A stretch of DNA of 40,889 nucleotides, taken from NCBI GenBank assembly GCA_016191015.1, contig JACPPM010000177.1:1-40889 (forward strand). Direction: 5' to 3'. The notes under the pieces are model-generated. The model did no database searches and had not been told where the DNA came from. It was given only the letters and a program-made list of their open reading frames with translations. Below are positions 1 to 8,007 of the stretch, one piece after another. A program made the translations under genes and the position numbers. Within the stretch, counting starts at the first letter, position 1. Every line of letters starts with the position of its first letter. The DNA is from Acidobacteriota bacterium (GTDB lineage Bacteria; Acidobacteriota; CAIWXX01).

Positions 1-35
1 CCCTGTTTGGTTGCGGCTGGTCCGCGTTAGGGCTA
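1..35 (+). repeat. Fragment of palindromic intergenic repeat (family R1)
   Basis: Positions 2-18 match exactly, in reverse complement, positions 29864-29880 in the tail of the larger R1 copy. The match is followed by a small palindrome (gcgg-ctggt-ccgc) where the other copy has gcgg-ct-ccgc. The element is cut by the window edge, so only its tail is seen. Confidence 0.55.
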
Positions 36-123
36 GTGATACAATAGGATCCCGTGATTCGTTCGATCAGATGACCGCACTGGATGAGGATGACGCCTTC
101 ATGCTTCAATTCACGATGAGCCC

Positions 124-1437
124 ATGAGCACCGGACGGTGGATCGAATCATTCCTGACCGCAGCGCTCATGGTAGGTCTTGTGGTGCCGCCACCGCCGAC
201 CGATGCGCAGTCGGCCTTCCAGGAGGGGGCTGGGTGCTGGGCCTCGAAGGTAATCGCCGCGTTGCCACAGCAGACCTCCAAGCTCTGCATTCTTCCGTGC
301 CGTAATATGGCTGGTCTGGATGTCCCTTCTCTGCAACAGCTCGGGCAGCTGCTCCAGGGTGAGCTGATCAGGCAGGGCGCAGGACGGATCGAGTTGTCTT
401 CATCCCTGTCGACGTACGATTTGGAAGGGTCGGGTCTGGCACCGGCCGATCTGCCGGCCGCCGACTACTGGGTCGAACCCGGTGCGGCTTACCAGGGAAA
501 AAATATTCTGCTCTCCGCCAAGATTTTCTCACGCGCGCTCAAGCTCGAGAGCTTCGCTGTATGTGCCGTGAGCCCGGCCACGAAGGAAATCCTGCTGTTC
601 AGCCAGCCAGCTCCCGTGGTTCCCGCGGGGCGCCTCGAGAAGATCTTCGAGAGCCAGCCGCTGCCGTTTCGTCCTCTCGATCTCGACGTATCTCGTGACA
701 CTGACGGAGTCACCCAGATGGTTTTCCTCGACGACAGGGAAATCGTCTCCTTCGAGCTCCGTGACAATCTGCTCTTGATGAAGAGCCGGCTCGAGCTTCC
801 GGCTCCCGGAATGTCAGCCAGGGATCTCAGAGGAAGCATCTGGGTGGGACGAGTCGGAACAACCGACCTGCTCATTGCTCAGCGCTCCTGCGACGCTGGC
901 ATCTTTGCTTTTTCAAGCTGGGAGCACGGCTGGCAGCCGTCGAGCTCACCCGTCAACTTCGTCCCATTCCAGGGTGCGTCCCCCGACATGATGCGGGGAG
1001 GAGTCTGGGAGCGTGGGCGCAATTTCCTCCACGTGGCATCGATCGAGGGCGATGTGAAACCGGAGGCACAGATGTACGCCGCGGCGATCGTCCCAGGCGA
1101 ATCAGCCCGACTCCTGTTCGTCAGACGGGACTCGACACTCGTCATCTCGGCGATGGACGGCGCTGCGCCGGCTCCGCTCGGCGGCCGCGTCGGCGATGCC
1201 GTGACCATCGTCAAGATCGAAGGGACTTCGTGCGCCATGACGACTTATGCCAGCGGCCCCGGAGAGGCCGACGGACTGCGGGCCATCCGTCTCGAGGATG
1301 GGGCCGTACTGTTGGAGACCGCGATGGCGGGCACAAGCATCGTGTCGATCCGCACGCTCGAATCCCGACTCTTCGTCCTGGCATCTGATCGGGACGGCAT
1401 CAACAGGCTGTACGTGTATGAGCTCAAGACGAGCTAG
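124..1437 (+). CDS. Exported protein of unknown function
   Basis: The 437-residue product starts with a classical signal peptide: a short charged stretch, the hydrophobic core LTAALMVGLVV, and a likely cleavage site near residue 28 (TDA-QS). There is no lipobox. Residues about 50-150 (LCILPCRNMAGLDVPSLQQL) faintly recall FlgO/CsgG-like outer-membrane assembly proteins. The remainder is rich in short beta strands spaced like propeller blades. Neither resemblance is strong enough to name a family. The ATG at 124 is the only good start, because a stop at 91-93 closes the frame upstream. There is no Shine-Dalgarno. The end overlaps the next gene by 20 bases, so the two are probably translationally coupled. 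Confidence 0.72.
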   Translation: MSTGRWIESFLTAALMVGLVVPPPPTDAQSAFQEGAGCWASKVIAALPQQTSKLCILPCRNMAGLDVPSLQQLGQLLQGELIRQGAGRIELSSSLSTYDLEGSGLAPADLPAADYWVEPGAAYQGKNILLSAKIFSRALKLESFAVCAVSPATKEILLFSQPAPVVPAGRLEKIFESQPLPFRPLDLDVSRDTDGVTQMVFLDDREIVSFELRDNLLLMKSRLELPAPGMSARDLRGSIWVGRVGTTDLLIAQRSCDAGIFAFSSWEHGWQPSSSPVNFVPFQGASPDMMRGGVWERGRNFLHVASIEGDVKPEAQMYAAAIVPGESARLLFVRRDSTLVISAMDGAAPAPLGGRVGDAVTIVKIEGTSCAMTTYASGPGEADGLRAIRLEDGAVLLETAMAGTSIVSIRTLESRLFVLASDRDGINRLYVYELKTS

Positions 1438-2857
1438 GTACACCCTGATTGGCCTGTTCCTCGCGGCCGCGACTGCCGCGCCTGCGACGCACCCCCGATA
1501 CGGCGGCCGATTGAAGCTGCATTTGCCGGTTCGTCCGACAACGCTGGACCCTGCCACATGTCGCGATGGGGGCGATGTGCCGACTTTTGACCTACTCTAC
1601 CACCGGCTGTTCGAGTACGGGGATGACGGCGACATCGAGAGCTCGTTTCTGCTCTCCTTCCGCCGGGAGGAAGACAGGTGGATCCTCGTGCCGCGCCCCA
1701 CCCCCGCTGCCGGGGGTCACGTGATCGATGCCGATGACATACGGCGTGCGATCGAAGGAGGTCTCAAGCATGCAGGCTTCCCCGCGACGATGACACGGCG
1801 AATGCTGGTAGGGGGTCAGGAGTTCGCGTCGGGTCAAGCCGCGGTGCTGCCCTCGTTGACACAGCAGCCCGACGGCACCCTCGTGCTGCAGACGGCCGGC
1901 ATCCACCCGCTGTTGCCGCACTTTCTGGCGCGTGCGCCGTTCTATGTGGCGGCCGAAGCGGATGGACAGTTCTACGGCAATGGCCCCTTCATGGTCGCGA
2001 ACGAGGCGGAAGAGGGAGCCCTTGTCCTGGCGCCCAACCCCGCCAGTTCGGGCGGCGAGCCATATCTGGAGCGTCTGCGAGTCGTGTGGAGACGGAGCCT
2101 GCAAGAACCGATGGTCGAGCTGTTCCCGCCACCGGAATCGGCGAGAGCACAGGCCGCGGAACCCCTGCAGGTCATACCGAGCCGTGGGATTCCTCGGACG
2201 CTCCTGCTGGTGCTGAACCCCTCAAAAGTACCCTTCGGCAGCCCCGAGGCGCGGAGGAATTTCATTTCCTCTGTCGGGTTGGAGAAACTGAGTCTGTCGC
2301 AGGAGCTGGGGGTGCTGAAGAAACGATGTGGATATCTCCCGTCTCGACTGGGTGCGTTTCCGACTGTGGCGGCGCTTTCTGCCACCGACACTCCAGGACC
2401 TGCCAGCCCGGTCCGAATCATGATGACGAGAGGCGATGTCCTCGGGGCAGCGGAGATGGTGAGCGTGTTTCCGACCGGAATCGAATTCGAGGAGCTCGAT
2501 GAGGGGCAGCTTCTGGCCCGAATGGCTTCCGGAGAGTACCAGGCGTGCCTTCTGGCTTACGAACACCGCTTTTTTCATCCGGTGCTCGATCTGATGGAAA
2601 TGCTCGACTGCACCGGAATCGTCGATCCGTCCGTGCTGGATGCAATGAACCAGCTGACCGAAGCCGCGAGGCTCGATGATCAGTCGGCGGTTGCCGCGGC
2701 TGTGCTCGCCGCAGAAAAGAGCATCGCCGAGTCAGGCATCCTCTTTCCGCTCGCCGAAATCTCTCCGGTGGTGCGCGTCGACGATCGATTGAGGGGGCTG
2801 GAGCTGGACATGCGCTGGAATCCCGCTCTGGATGACTGCTGGATCGCGGGGCAATAG
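1418..2857 (+). CDS. Family-5 (oligopeptide-type) extracellular solute-binding protein, orphan
   Basis: After a signal sequence (residues 1-21, TLIGLFLAAATAAPA) the protein opens with YGGRLKLHLPVRPTTLDPA. This is the characteristic N-terminal strand of SBP_bac_5 (DppA/OppA-like) binding proteins. The family's YxRLFEYGDDG region and a GNGPFMV motif (usual form G-TGPY/F) follow. At 479 residues it is slightly short for the family and the centre is divergent. A longer frame reaches back to 1247, but that part overlaps the preceding gene and encodes no signal peptide, so ATG 1418 is preferred. No permease or ATPase genes are in the window. A histidine kinase begins 61 bases downstream, so a role in ligand sensing rather than uptake is possible. 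That is inference. Confidence 0.75.
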   Translation: MSSRRARYTLIGLFLAAATAAPATHPRYGGRLKLHLPVRPTTLDPATCRDGGDVPTFDLLYHRLFEYGDDGDIESSFLLSFRREEDRWILVPRPTPAAGGHVIDADDIRRAIEGGLKHAGFPATMTRRMLVGGQEFASGQAAVLPSLTQQPDGTLVLQTAGIHPLLPHFLARAPFYVAAEADGQFYGNGPFMVANEAEEGALVLAPNPASSGGEPYLERLRVVWRRSLQEPMVELFPPPESARAQAAEPLQVIPSRGIPRTLLLVLNPSKVPFGSPEARRNFISSVGLEKLSLSQELGVLKKRCGYLPSRLGAFPTVAALSATDTPGPASPVRIMMTRGDVLGAAEMVSVFPTGIEFEELDEGQLLARMASGEYQACLLAYEHRFFHPVLDLMEMLDCTGIVDPSVLDAMNQLTEAARLDDQSAVAAAVLAAEKSIAESGILFPLAEISPVVRVDDRLRGLELDMRWNPALDDCWIAGQ

Positions 2858-2918
2858 GGACCGGTGCGGCATCGGCGGGCGACGGGCGAATGAGTAAGGA
2901 TTCCCCGGGGCCGGTTTC

Positions 2919-5900
2919 ATGGGTTTTCGGTTTATGACGCGGCGAGTTTTGGACGTCCCGAGCGACGCCGTGTTCTGCATGATTTTGATCGGGTTGACTG
3001 CGTGGTTCGCCGCCGGGGGCGCCCGCAATGCACCGGCTCACGTGCTGCTGGCGCTGGCCTCGATTGCGCTGCTTGCGCACTCACTCGGACGGCGACAAGG
3101 ACGGCTCGTCGCTGTGCTCCTCTCTTTGTCGGTGCTGATTCCTCTGGTCGTGAGAATGATGCCAGTGCGAGCTGATCTGGCCGCCACTCGAGTGCTCTCG
3201 TGGTGGCGCGTCCGGTCGATGGGTCGGCAGTTCGAGCGGATGAGGAGCGAGGTGGAGGGGCAGGGGCAGCAGGCAGTCGATCGGATTCCATCGTCCCATG
3301 CCGCGGGTGAGGGGAGCCGCCTTCGGGCCCTGGAGGCGCTCGGGGATGGGCGGTACACCGGTTTCGTTTTGTATACGGCCGAACCGATCGCCTGGGGGGG
3401 GAACATACCCGGCTTCCTGGAGGTGCCTTCGCAGTCGGAGGTCGTGGTCAGGACGGACGTGAGCAGCTATTACACCCGATCATTCGAGGTGCCTAGCACT
3501 CCCGGAATGAAGCTCGTCGTGTACCGGCTCCTCAGCACGCACGCCGACGTGTCGAATCGGTGGTTCATCGACTACGACTTCTTCGGAGTTCATCCTGAGC
3601 GGACGGCAACGGGCATCGCGGTGGAGTACCTGGTTGACGACGCGGAGGGCTCAGAACCTGCGGTCTCGAGCCCCGGAATTGTCCACCTCCCTGACCGAGC
3701 TCATCCGCTCGTTCGGTTGACGGTGACCCGGCCGCAGCAGCGGTACTCCAGCGGTGGCACGCTGCTCGCCTTTCTCCTCTTTCTCCCGCTCGCATGGGCC
3801 TATTGGACCAGATGGCGCGGGCATCCGATCGCGAGAGTTTGCACGGCGCTCGTGGCCGGGCTGTTGGCGCATCACGTGGGCGCGGCGGCCTTCGGCGATT
3901 CAGCACTGGCGAGCCCGGCCTATTTCGCCATGCCTCTGACGGGCGACTTCTTCGGCTCACCTCTCGATCTGCTCGTCCTCGCCGTCGTGCTCATGACGGT
4001 GCTCAGATCGCTCAATCACATGTGGCCCTCGCAGCTCTCGATATCCCGGGGGTGGCGTGGGCCGGCAGCATTCCTCGGAGCCGCTGCTGCGGCCGCGTCG
4101 ATTCTGGGCTATCAGGTTTTCCTGGGTCGAGTGGTGAACAGCACAGCAGGAAACCTACTTCTGAACCCCTTCACGTCGAGGCAGGCAGAGGAGGGGTGGC
4201 TGGTAGCTCACATGGCCATCCAATCGTCGCTTCTGCTCATTCTCGCATGCGCCGTCTTCTTCGCGTCATCAGCACTCGCAACGGCGTGGCAGCTCTTGTC
4301 AAGCTCTCCGCGGCGGCTCCCGGCGCAGCTCTTCATCCTGCTCCTTGCCGGAGTTGCCTGCGCTTGGCCGCTTCGGAGCATCTCGCTCCCTTTCTATCCG
4401 ACGTCGGTAGGATTCGTGGTGCTGGCGCTCGCCTCTCTCACTCGCCCCACTTCCTGGGACTGGCGTCGCATCGCCGGCTATACACTCCCATCACTCGTCT
4501 TCTTCCAGTTCTCTCTCGAACACTTTTCCGACAAGGACCGACGAAACATCGTCTCAGAGCACACGGTAAAGCGGATTACGGGGGAGGATGCCTGGGCCGA
4601 GTACCTGCTGGCGCGATCCCAAAGGCAGGTGGACGACTACCTCCGCACGGCGCCCCAGTCGGATCGGCGCCTGGCCTTCAAGGTGTGGGCCCGCACCGAC
4701 TTGGCCCTCTTCGGGTTCAGCTCCGGCGTCGAGCTCTGGGATGAATTCGGCCAGCGCATAGGGCGCTTCGACCTCAACACCGACGGTCTCGACACCGCCC
4801 CCTCGACCGCCCTCGACCTGAATTGGCGAGTCAGGGAAGCGGAGAGCGTCGGACCCCTCAGCGGGGGAATGATCGTTGCCGAACGGCGCAACGAGCTCCC
4901 CGAGGGGATTCTCCTCATCCGTCTGACTGTGAGACGCTCCTACGACAACCTGCTCTTTCTTTCATCGGTGAATCCATATCTGGCTCTCTTCCGGTCACCT
5001 CAACTCGACATCCTCGAAGAGAATCTCTTTGGAGGCCGCCTGTCGTTGCTCGTTATCGACCGTGCCGGGAGCGTGGTGCTGAATCCGGGCGATATCGATT
5101 TCAGCATCGGCCGGGAGGAAGCGGGGCGGCTGAAGAGCGAGAGAGCCGGCATGTTCTGGCTGAGCTTCGCGTCGCGAGGGGAGCGGTTTCACGGGCTTCT
5201 GTTCCAGAACGGGCGCGAGCGGTGCCTGCTCTACTACCCCAGGACCAGCGCAGCGGGGTATGTCGCCGGGTTTGTGAGATTGCTGCTTCATGTCCTTGTC
5301 CTCGGTCCTCTCGCGCTGGTCCTGTCGGGAAAGCAAGTCCACAACCCGGCGCGGCCCGGCTTCGCCACGAAAGTGTACGCCGGACTGCTCTTAGCCTCAC
5401 TGGTCCCGCTGTTGGCGTACACTGTATTGCTCAGAACTTACTTGGACCGCCGCATGCGCGCGGAGACCGAGCGGCATGGGGTCAGCGTGGCTCAGGTCGC
5501 GCGCAAGTTCATCGAGGATTTCGTCGCTTTCAGGATTCAGCGTGGGGAGAGTCCGTCGGATATCTTCAACGACGATCTTGCAATCTGGATCCAACGGATC
5601 GTTCGGCAGGACTTCAATATATTCGAAGGGCGACTCCTGGTCGCGACGAGTAGACGTGAGCTCTATGAGTCGGCCTTGGTGCCTGACTTTGTCGACGGGA
5701 GGGTGTTCGAGCGGATCGTAAAGACGCACGCCCCTTTTTACAACGCCTATGGATACCTGGGAAAGCTCCGCCTGCTCACAATCAACACACCACTCGCGAT
5801 CCCGGGGGCGGAGCAGCCGATGATTCTGAGTGTGCCGATCCCGATACAGGAACGCGAGGTCGTGGCAGAGAGGGAGGAATTGGGTCAGAGCATCGTCATG

Positions 5901-6800
5901 ATCTCGTCGATTGTTGTCGTGTTCGCGCTCTTGATAGCTCAGCGGCTGGCGAGGCTGATTTCGAAACCGGTCGAAACGCTCGTGGCAGGGACATCGCACA
6001 TCGCCCGAGGGGAGTTCGACTACCGGATACCGGCCGAAGGCCACGATGAGGTCCGGCTGCTGGTCGACTCATTCAACAAGATGGCCCAGGACCTGAAGAC
6101 CTACCAGGACGAGACGATCAAGGCCAGCAGGTTGAAGGTGCTCGCAGAGATGGCCCGCCGCGTCGCTCATGAGATCAAGAACCCACTGACGCCAATCCGC
6201 CTGAGCGTCGAGCACGTGCGCAAGGTCTATGAAGACGGGAGTCCCGATTTTCCCCAGATCTTCGATCACTGTCTCGACAACATTCTGCGAGAGGTGGAGA
6301 TTCTTCGGAAACTCTCACAGGATTTCGGTCTCTTCAGCCGCACGGAAGAGCCCCGATGGGAGCAGGTCGATCTGCAGGCCTTGATCACGGAGATCACCGA
6401 TCCGTACTCGGTCGGGCTGGAGGGGGATATCGAGATGAGCACACACTGGGAGCCGGTCCGCACAAACTACCTCCTCGACCGTGAGAAGACTCGGCGGGCA
6501 CTATCGAATATACTCCTCAATGCGGTTCAGGCGACCAGGAAGGGGAGAATCGAGTGGCGTATCGCAGAGCATGAAGGCCATGTCGCCATCGCACTTTCTG
6601 ACACGGGGTGCGGCATCCCGCCCGACGTCATGTCCAAGCTGTTTCAGCCCTATTTTTCGACGAAGGACAGGGGAACCGGCCTCGGCTTGGCCATCACTCG
6701 CAAAGACATCGAAGACCAGGGTGGGAGCCTCACGATCGAAAGCTCAGGAGCGCGCGGGACGATGGTTGTGGTCAAGCTGCCGGTCAGGGACGAGGGATGA
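2919..6800 (+). CDS. NtrY-like membrane sensor histidine kinase, very large
   Basis: The 1293-residue protein has a C-terminal kinase core like NtrY. HAMP lies at about 1010-1065, just after a membrane segment (about 988-1008). The phosphoacceptor H1084 is in RRVAHEIKNPLTPIRLS. The N box has N1197 and N1201 (NILLNAVQA), the G1 box is DTGCGIPP from residue 1228, and GTGLGL is near 1252. The N-terminal two thirds is unusual. It has two membrane helices, an extracytoplasmic domain (about 90-280), a multi-helix membrane block (about 285-545), a second soluble domain (about 555-780), helices near 785-802 and 820-840, and a third sensor domain. No response regulator is encoded in the window. It is the third gene after two exported proteins. 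No Shine-Dalgarno is seen at ATG 2919, so the start is less certain. Confidence 0.88.
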   Translation: MGFRFMTRRVLDVPSDAVFCMILIGLTAWFAAGGARNAPAHVLLALASIALLAHSLGRRQGRLVAVLLSLSVLIPLVVRMMPVRADLAATRVLSWWRVRSMGRQFERMRSEVEGQGQQAVDRIPSSHAAGEGSRLRALEALGDGRYTGFVLYTAEPIAWGGNIPGFLEVPSQSEVVVRTDVSSYYTRSFEVPSTPGMKLVVYRLLSTHADVSNRWFIDYDFFGVHPERTATGIAVEYLVDDAEGSEPAVSSPGIVHLPDRAHPLVRLTVTRPQQRYSSGGTLLAFLLFLPLAWAYWTRWRGHPIARVCTALVAGLLAHHVGAAAFGDSALASPAYFAMPLTGDFFGSPLDLLVLAVVLMTVLRSLNHMWPSQLSISRGWRGPAAFLGAAAAAASILGYQVFLGRVVNSTAGNLLLNPFTSRQAEEGWLVAHMAIQSSLLLILACAVFFASSALATAWQLLSSSPRRLPAQLFILLLAGVACAWPLRSISLPFYPTSVGFVVLALASLTRPTSWDWRRIAGYTLPSLVFFQFSLEHFSDKDRRNIVSEHTVKRITGEDAWAEYLLARSQRQVDDYLRTAPQSDRRLAFKVWARTDLALFGFSSGVELWDEFGQRIGRFDLNTDGLDTAPSTALDLNWRVREAESVGPLSGGMIVAERRNELPEGILLIRLTVRRSYDNLLFLSSVNPYLALFRSPQLDILEENLFGGRLSLLVIDRAGSVVLNPGDIDFSIGREEAGRLKSERAGMFWLSFASRGERFHGLLFQNGRERCLLYYPRTSAAGYVAGFVRLLLHVLVLGPLALVLSGKQVHNPARPGFATKVYAGLLLASLVPLLAYTVLLRTYLDRRMRAETERHGVSVAQVARKFIEDFVAFRIQRGESPSDIFNDDLAIWIQRIVRQDFNIFEGRLLVATSRRELYESALVPDFVDGRVFERIVKTHAPFYNAYGYLGKLRLLTINTPLAIPGAEQPMILSVPIPIQEREVVAEREELGQSIVMISSIVVVFALLIAQRLARLISKPVETLVAGTSHIARGEFDYRIPAEGHDEVRLLVDSFNKMAQDLKTYQDETIKASRLKVLAEMARRVAHEIKNPLTPIRLSVEHVRKVYEDGSPDFPQIFDHCLDNILREVEILRKLSQDFGLFSRTEEPRWEQVDLQALITEITDPYSVGLEGDIEMSTHWEPVRTNYLLDREKTRRALSNILLNAVQATRKGRIEWRIAEHEGHVAIALSDTGCGIPPDVMSKLFQPYFSTKDRGTGLGLAITRKDIEDQGGSLTIESSGARGTMVVVKLPVRDEG

Positions 6801-6803
6801 CGG

Positions 6804-6946
6804 GAGTTCAAAGTTCAAAGTTACCGGACCAGGCTATTCTTGTTCGAGGTTCAAAGTTAGTGGACCAGGTTATTCTGCTTCAGATTCGAAGCTCCCGGAC
6901 CACGCCATCCGTGTTCTTGAACTTGGAACTCGGAACTTTGAACTTC
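6804..6946 (+). repeat. Palindromic GTTCAAAGTT repeat with degenerate 36-bp tandem units
   Basis: Three degenerate units of about 36 bases start at 6813, 6849 and 6884. Each holds a GTTCAAAGTT-like block followed by GGACCA. The outer ends form an inverted repeat: GAGTTCAAAGTTC at 6804-6816 against its near-perfect complement at 6933-6945. It lies between the kinase and the GHMP kinase genes and has no coding character. Confidence 0.7.
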
Positions 6947-6963
6947 AAGATCAGCACTGAGAT

Positions 6964-7989
6964 ATGCACGACTCACGAACTACCATGACGATTGCGGCGA
7001 CTGCGCCGACTCGGATCGACCTGGCCGGGGGGACGATCGACATCTGGCCGCTGTACGCTTTGCACCCCGGCTGCACGATCAATCTGGCTATCGATCTGAT
7101 GGCTCTGGTGCAGCTCCACATGACGCGAGGCCGCACAGCTCACATCGTGTCGCGCGACCAGTCCACAGAGCTGCGGCTCGATGTATCGGAGCTGGAGCAG
7201 ATGCAATCGTTGCCGCTCATTCGTGAGCTCGCGCTTCATTTCAGCAGAGGTCGACGGTGTGGATTCAGGCTCGAGACATCCTGCGAATCACCGGCAGGAG
7301 CGGGTCTGGGTGGTAGCTCGGCCCTGGCCGTTGCGCTCTGCGGGGCTTTCTCGGCGGGAAGTACTGGAAGCAGGCTCCGGGCTGATAGACTGATCACGAT
7401 TGCCAAGAACGCCGAGGCACGAGTTATCGGCATCCCGACCGGTATCCAGGATTACCATGCGGCGGTCCGCGGGGGGTTAAACGTGATTCTGCTGAGTGCG
7501 GATGGGGAGCGGGCCATGCGCCTGCCCACCGACCCTGCCGCGATTGCCGAGCGCCTGGTTCTGATCTATGGCGGCAAGAGCCGGAGCTCCGGAATCAATA
7601 ATTGGAAGGTGATGAGAGACCGGATCGATGGTGACGCGACGGTGACGCGGGCACTTGCCGCGATCGCGGCCGCATCGCATGCGATGGCTGAGGCGCTTCT
7701 ATGCACGTCGTGGGATGGGTTCGTGCGCGCGATGCGATCGGATTGGGATGCGCGGATGGCGCTCTCGGACGGGATTCTGACTCCCGAGCTCGAGAGCGCG
7801 ATCGAGGTGGCGAGGCCAGCGGCTGCGGCCTGGAAGGTGTGCGGTGCGGGGGGAGGAGGGTGCATGGTGTTTGCCTGCACTCCAGGACGGCGGGAGCGAC
7901 TCCGGCGTGGCCTCGCGGAAGCCGGCTTCCGACTTCTCGACTTCAGCCCATCCCGGATGGGATTGCGAATCGCTCGGAACAAGCCGTGA
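6964..7989 (+). CDS. GHMP-family sugar kinase, D-glycero-D-manno-heptose-7-phosphate kinase-like
   Basis: GHMP kinases phosphorylate small sugars and isoprenoid alcohols using ATP. Three family motifs are visible. The N-terminal PTRIDLAGGTIDIWP follows the pattern of HddA-type heptose kinases. The ATP-binding glycine/serine loop is SPAGAGLGGSSALAVAL (about residues 107-123). The C-terminal glycine motif is VCGAGGGGCMVFA. The 341-residue length is normal. HddA acts on heptose 7-phosphate in making GDP-heptose for surface glycans, but no other heptose genes are in the window, so the substrate is open. ATG 6985 (MTIAATAPTRID) is an equally good start, and no clear ribosome site decides between them. 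PepF follows after 18 bases, probably in the same transcript. Confidence 0.82.
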   Translation: MHDSRTTMTIAATAPTRIDLAGGTIDIWPLYALHPGCTINLAIDLMALVQLHMTRGRTAHIVSRDQSTELRLDVSELEQMQSLPLIRELALHFSRGRRCGFRLETSCESPAGAGLGGSSALAVALCGAFSAGSTGSRLRADRLITIAKNAEARVIGIPTGIQDYHAAVRGGLNVILLSADGERAMRLPTDPAAIAERLVLIYGGKSRSSGINNWKVMRDRIDGDATVTRALAAIAAASHAMAEALLCTSWDGFVRAMRSDWDARMALSDGILTPELESAIEVARPAAAAWKVCGAGGGGCMVFACTPGRRERLRRGLAEAGFRLLDFSPSRMGLRIARNKP

Positions 7990-8007
7990 AAACCAGGAGG
8001 GATTTCT

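Noticed and set aside
2-127. Open frame ending at TGA 125-127, overlapping the first gene start as ATGA; possible end of an upstream gene
   Set aside because: Its first part lies in repeat R1 and the peptide has no recognisable features. 41 codons open by chance is unremarkable at this GC content.
6813-6919. Three-unit direct repeat as a possible CRISPR array
   Set aside because: Units are adjacent with no unique spacers, degenerate, and no cas genes are in the window.
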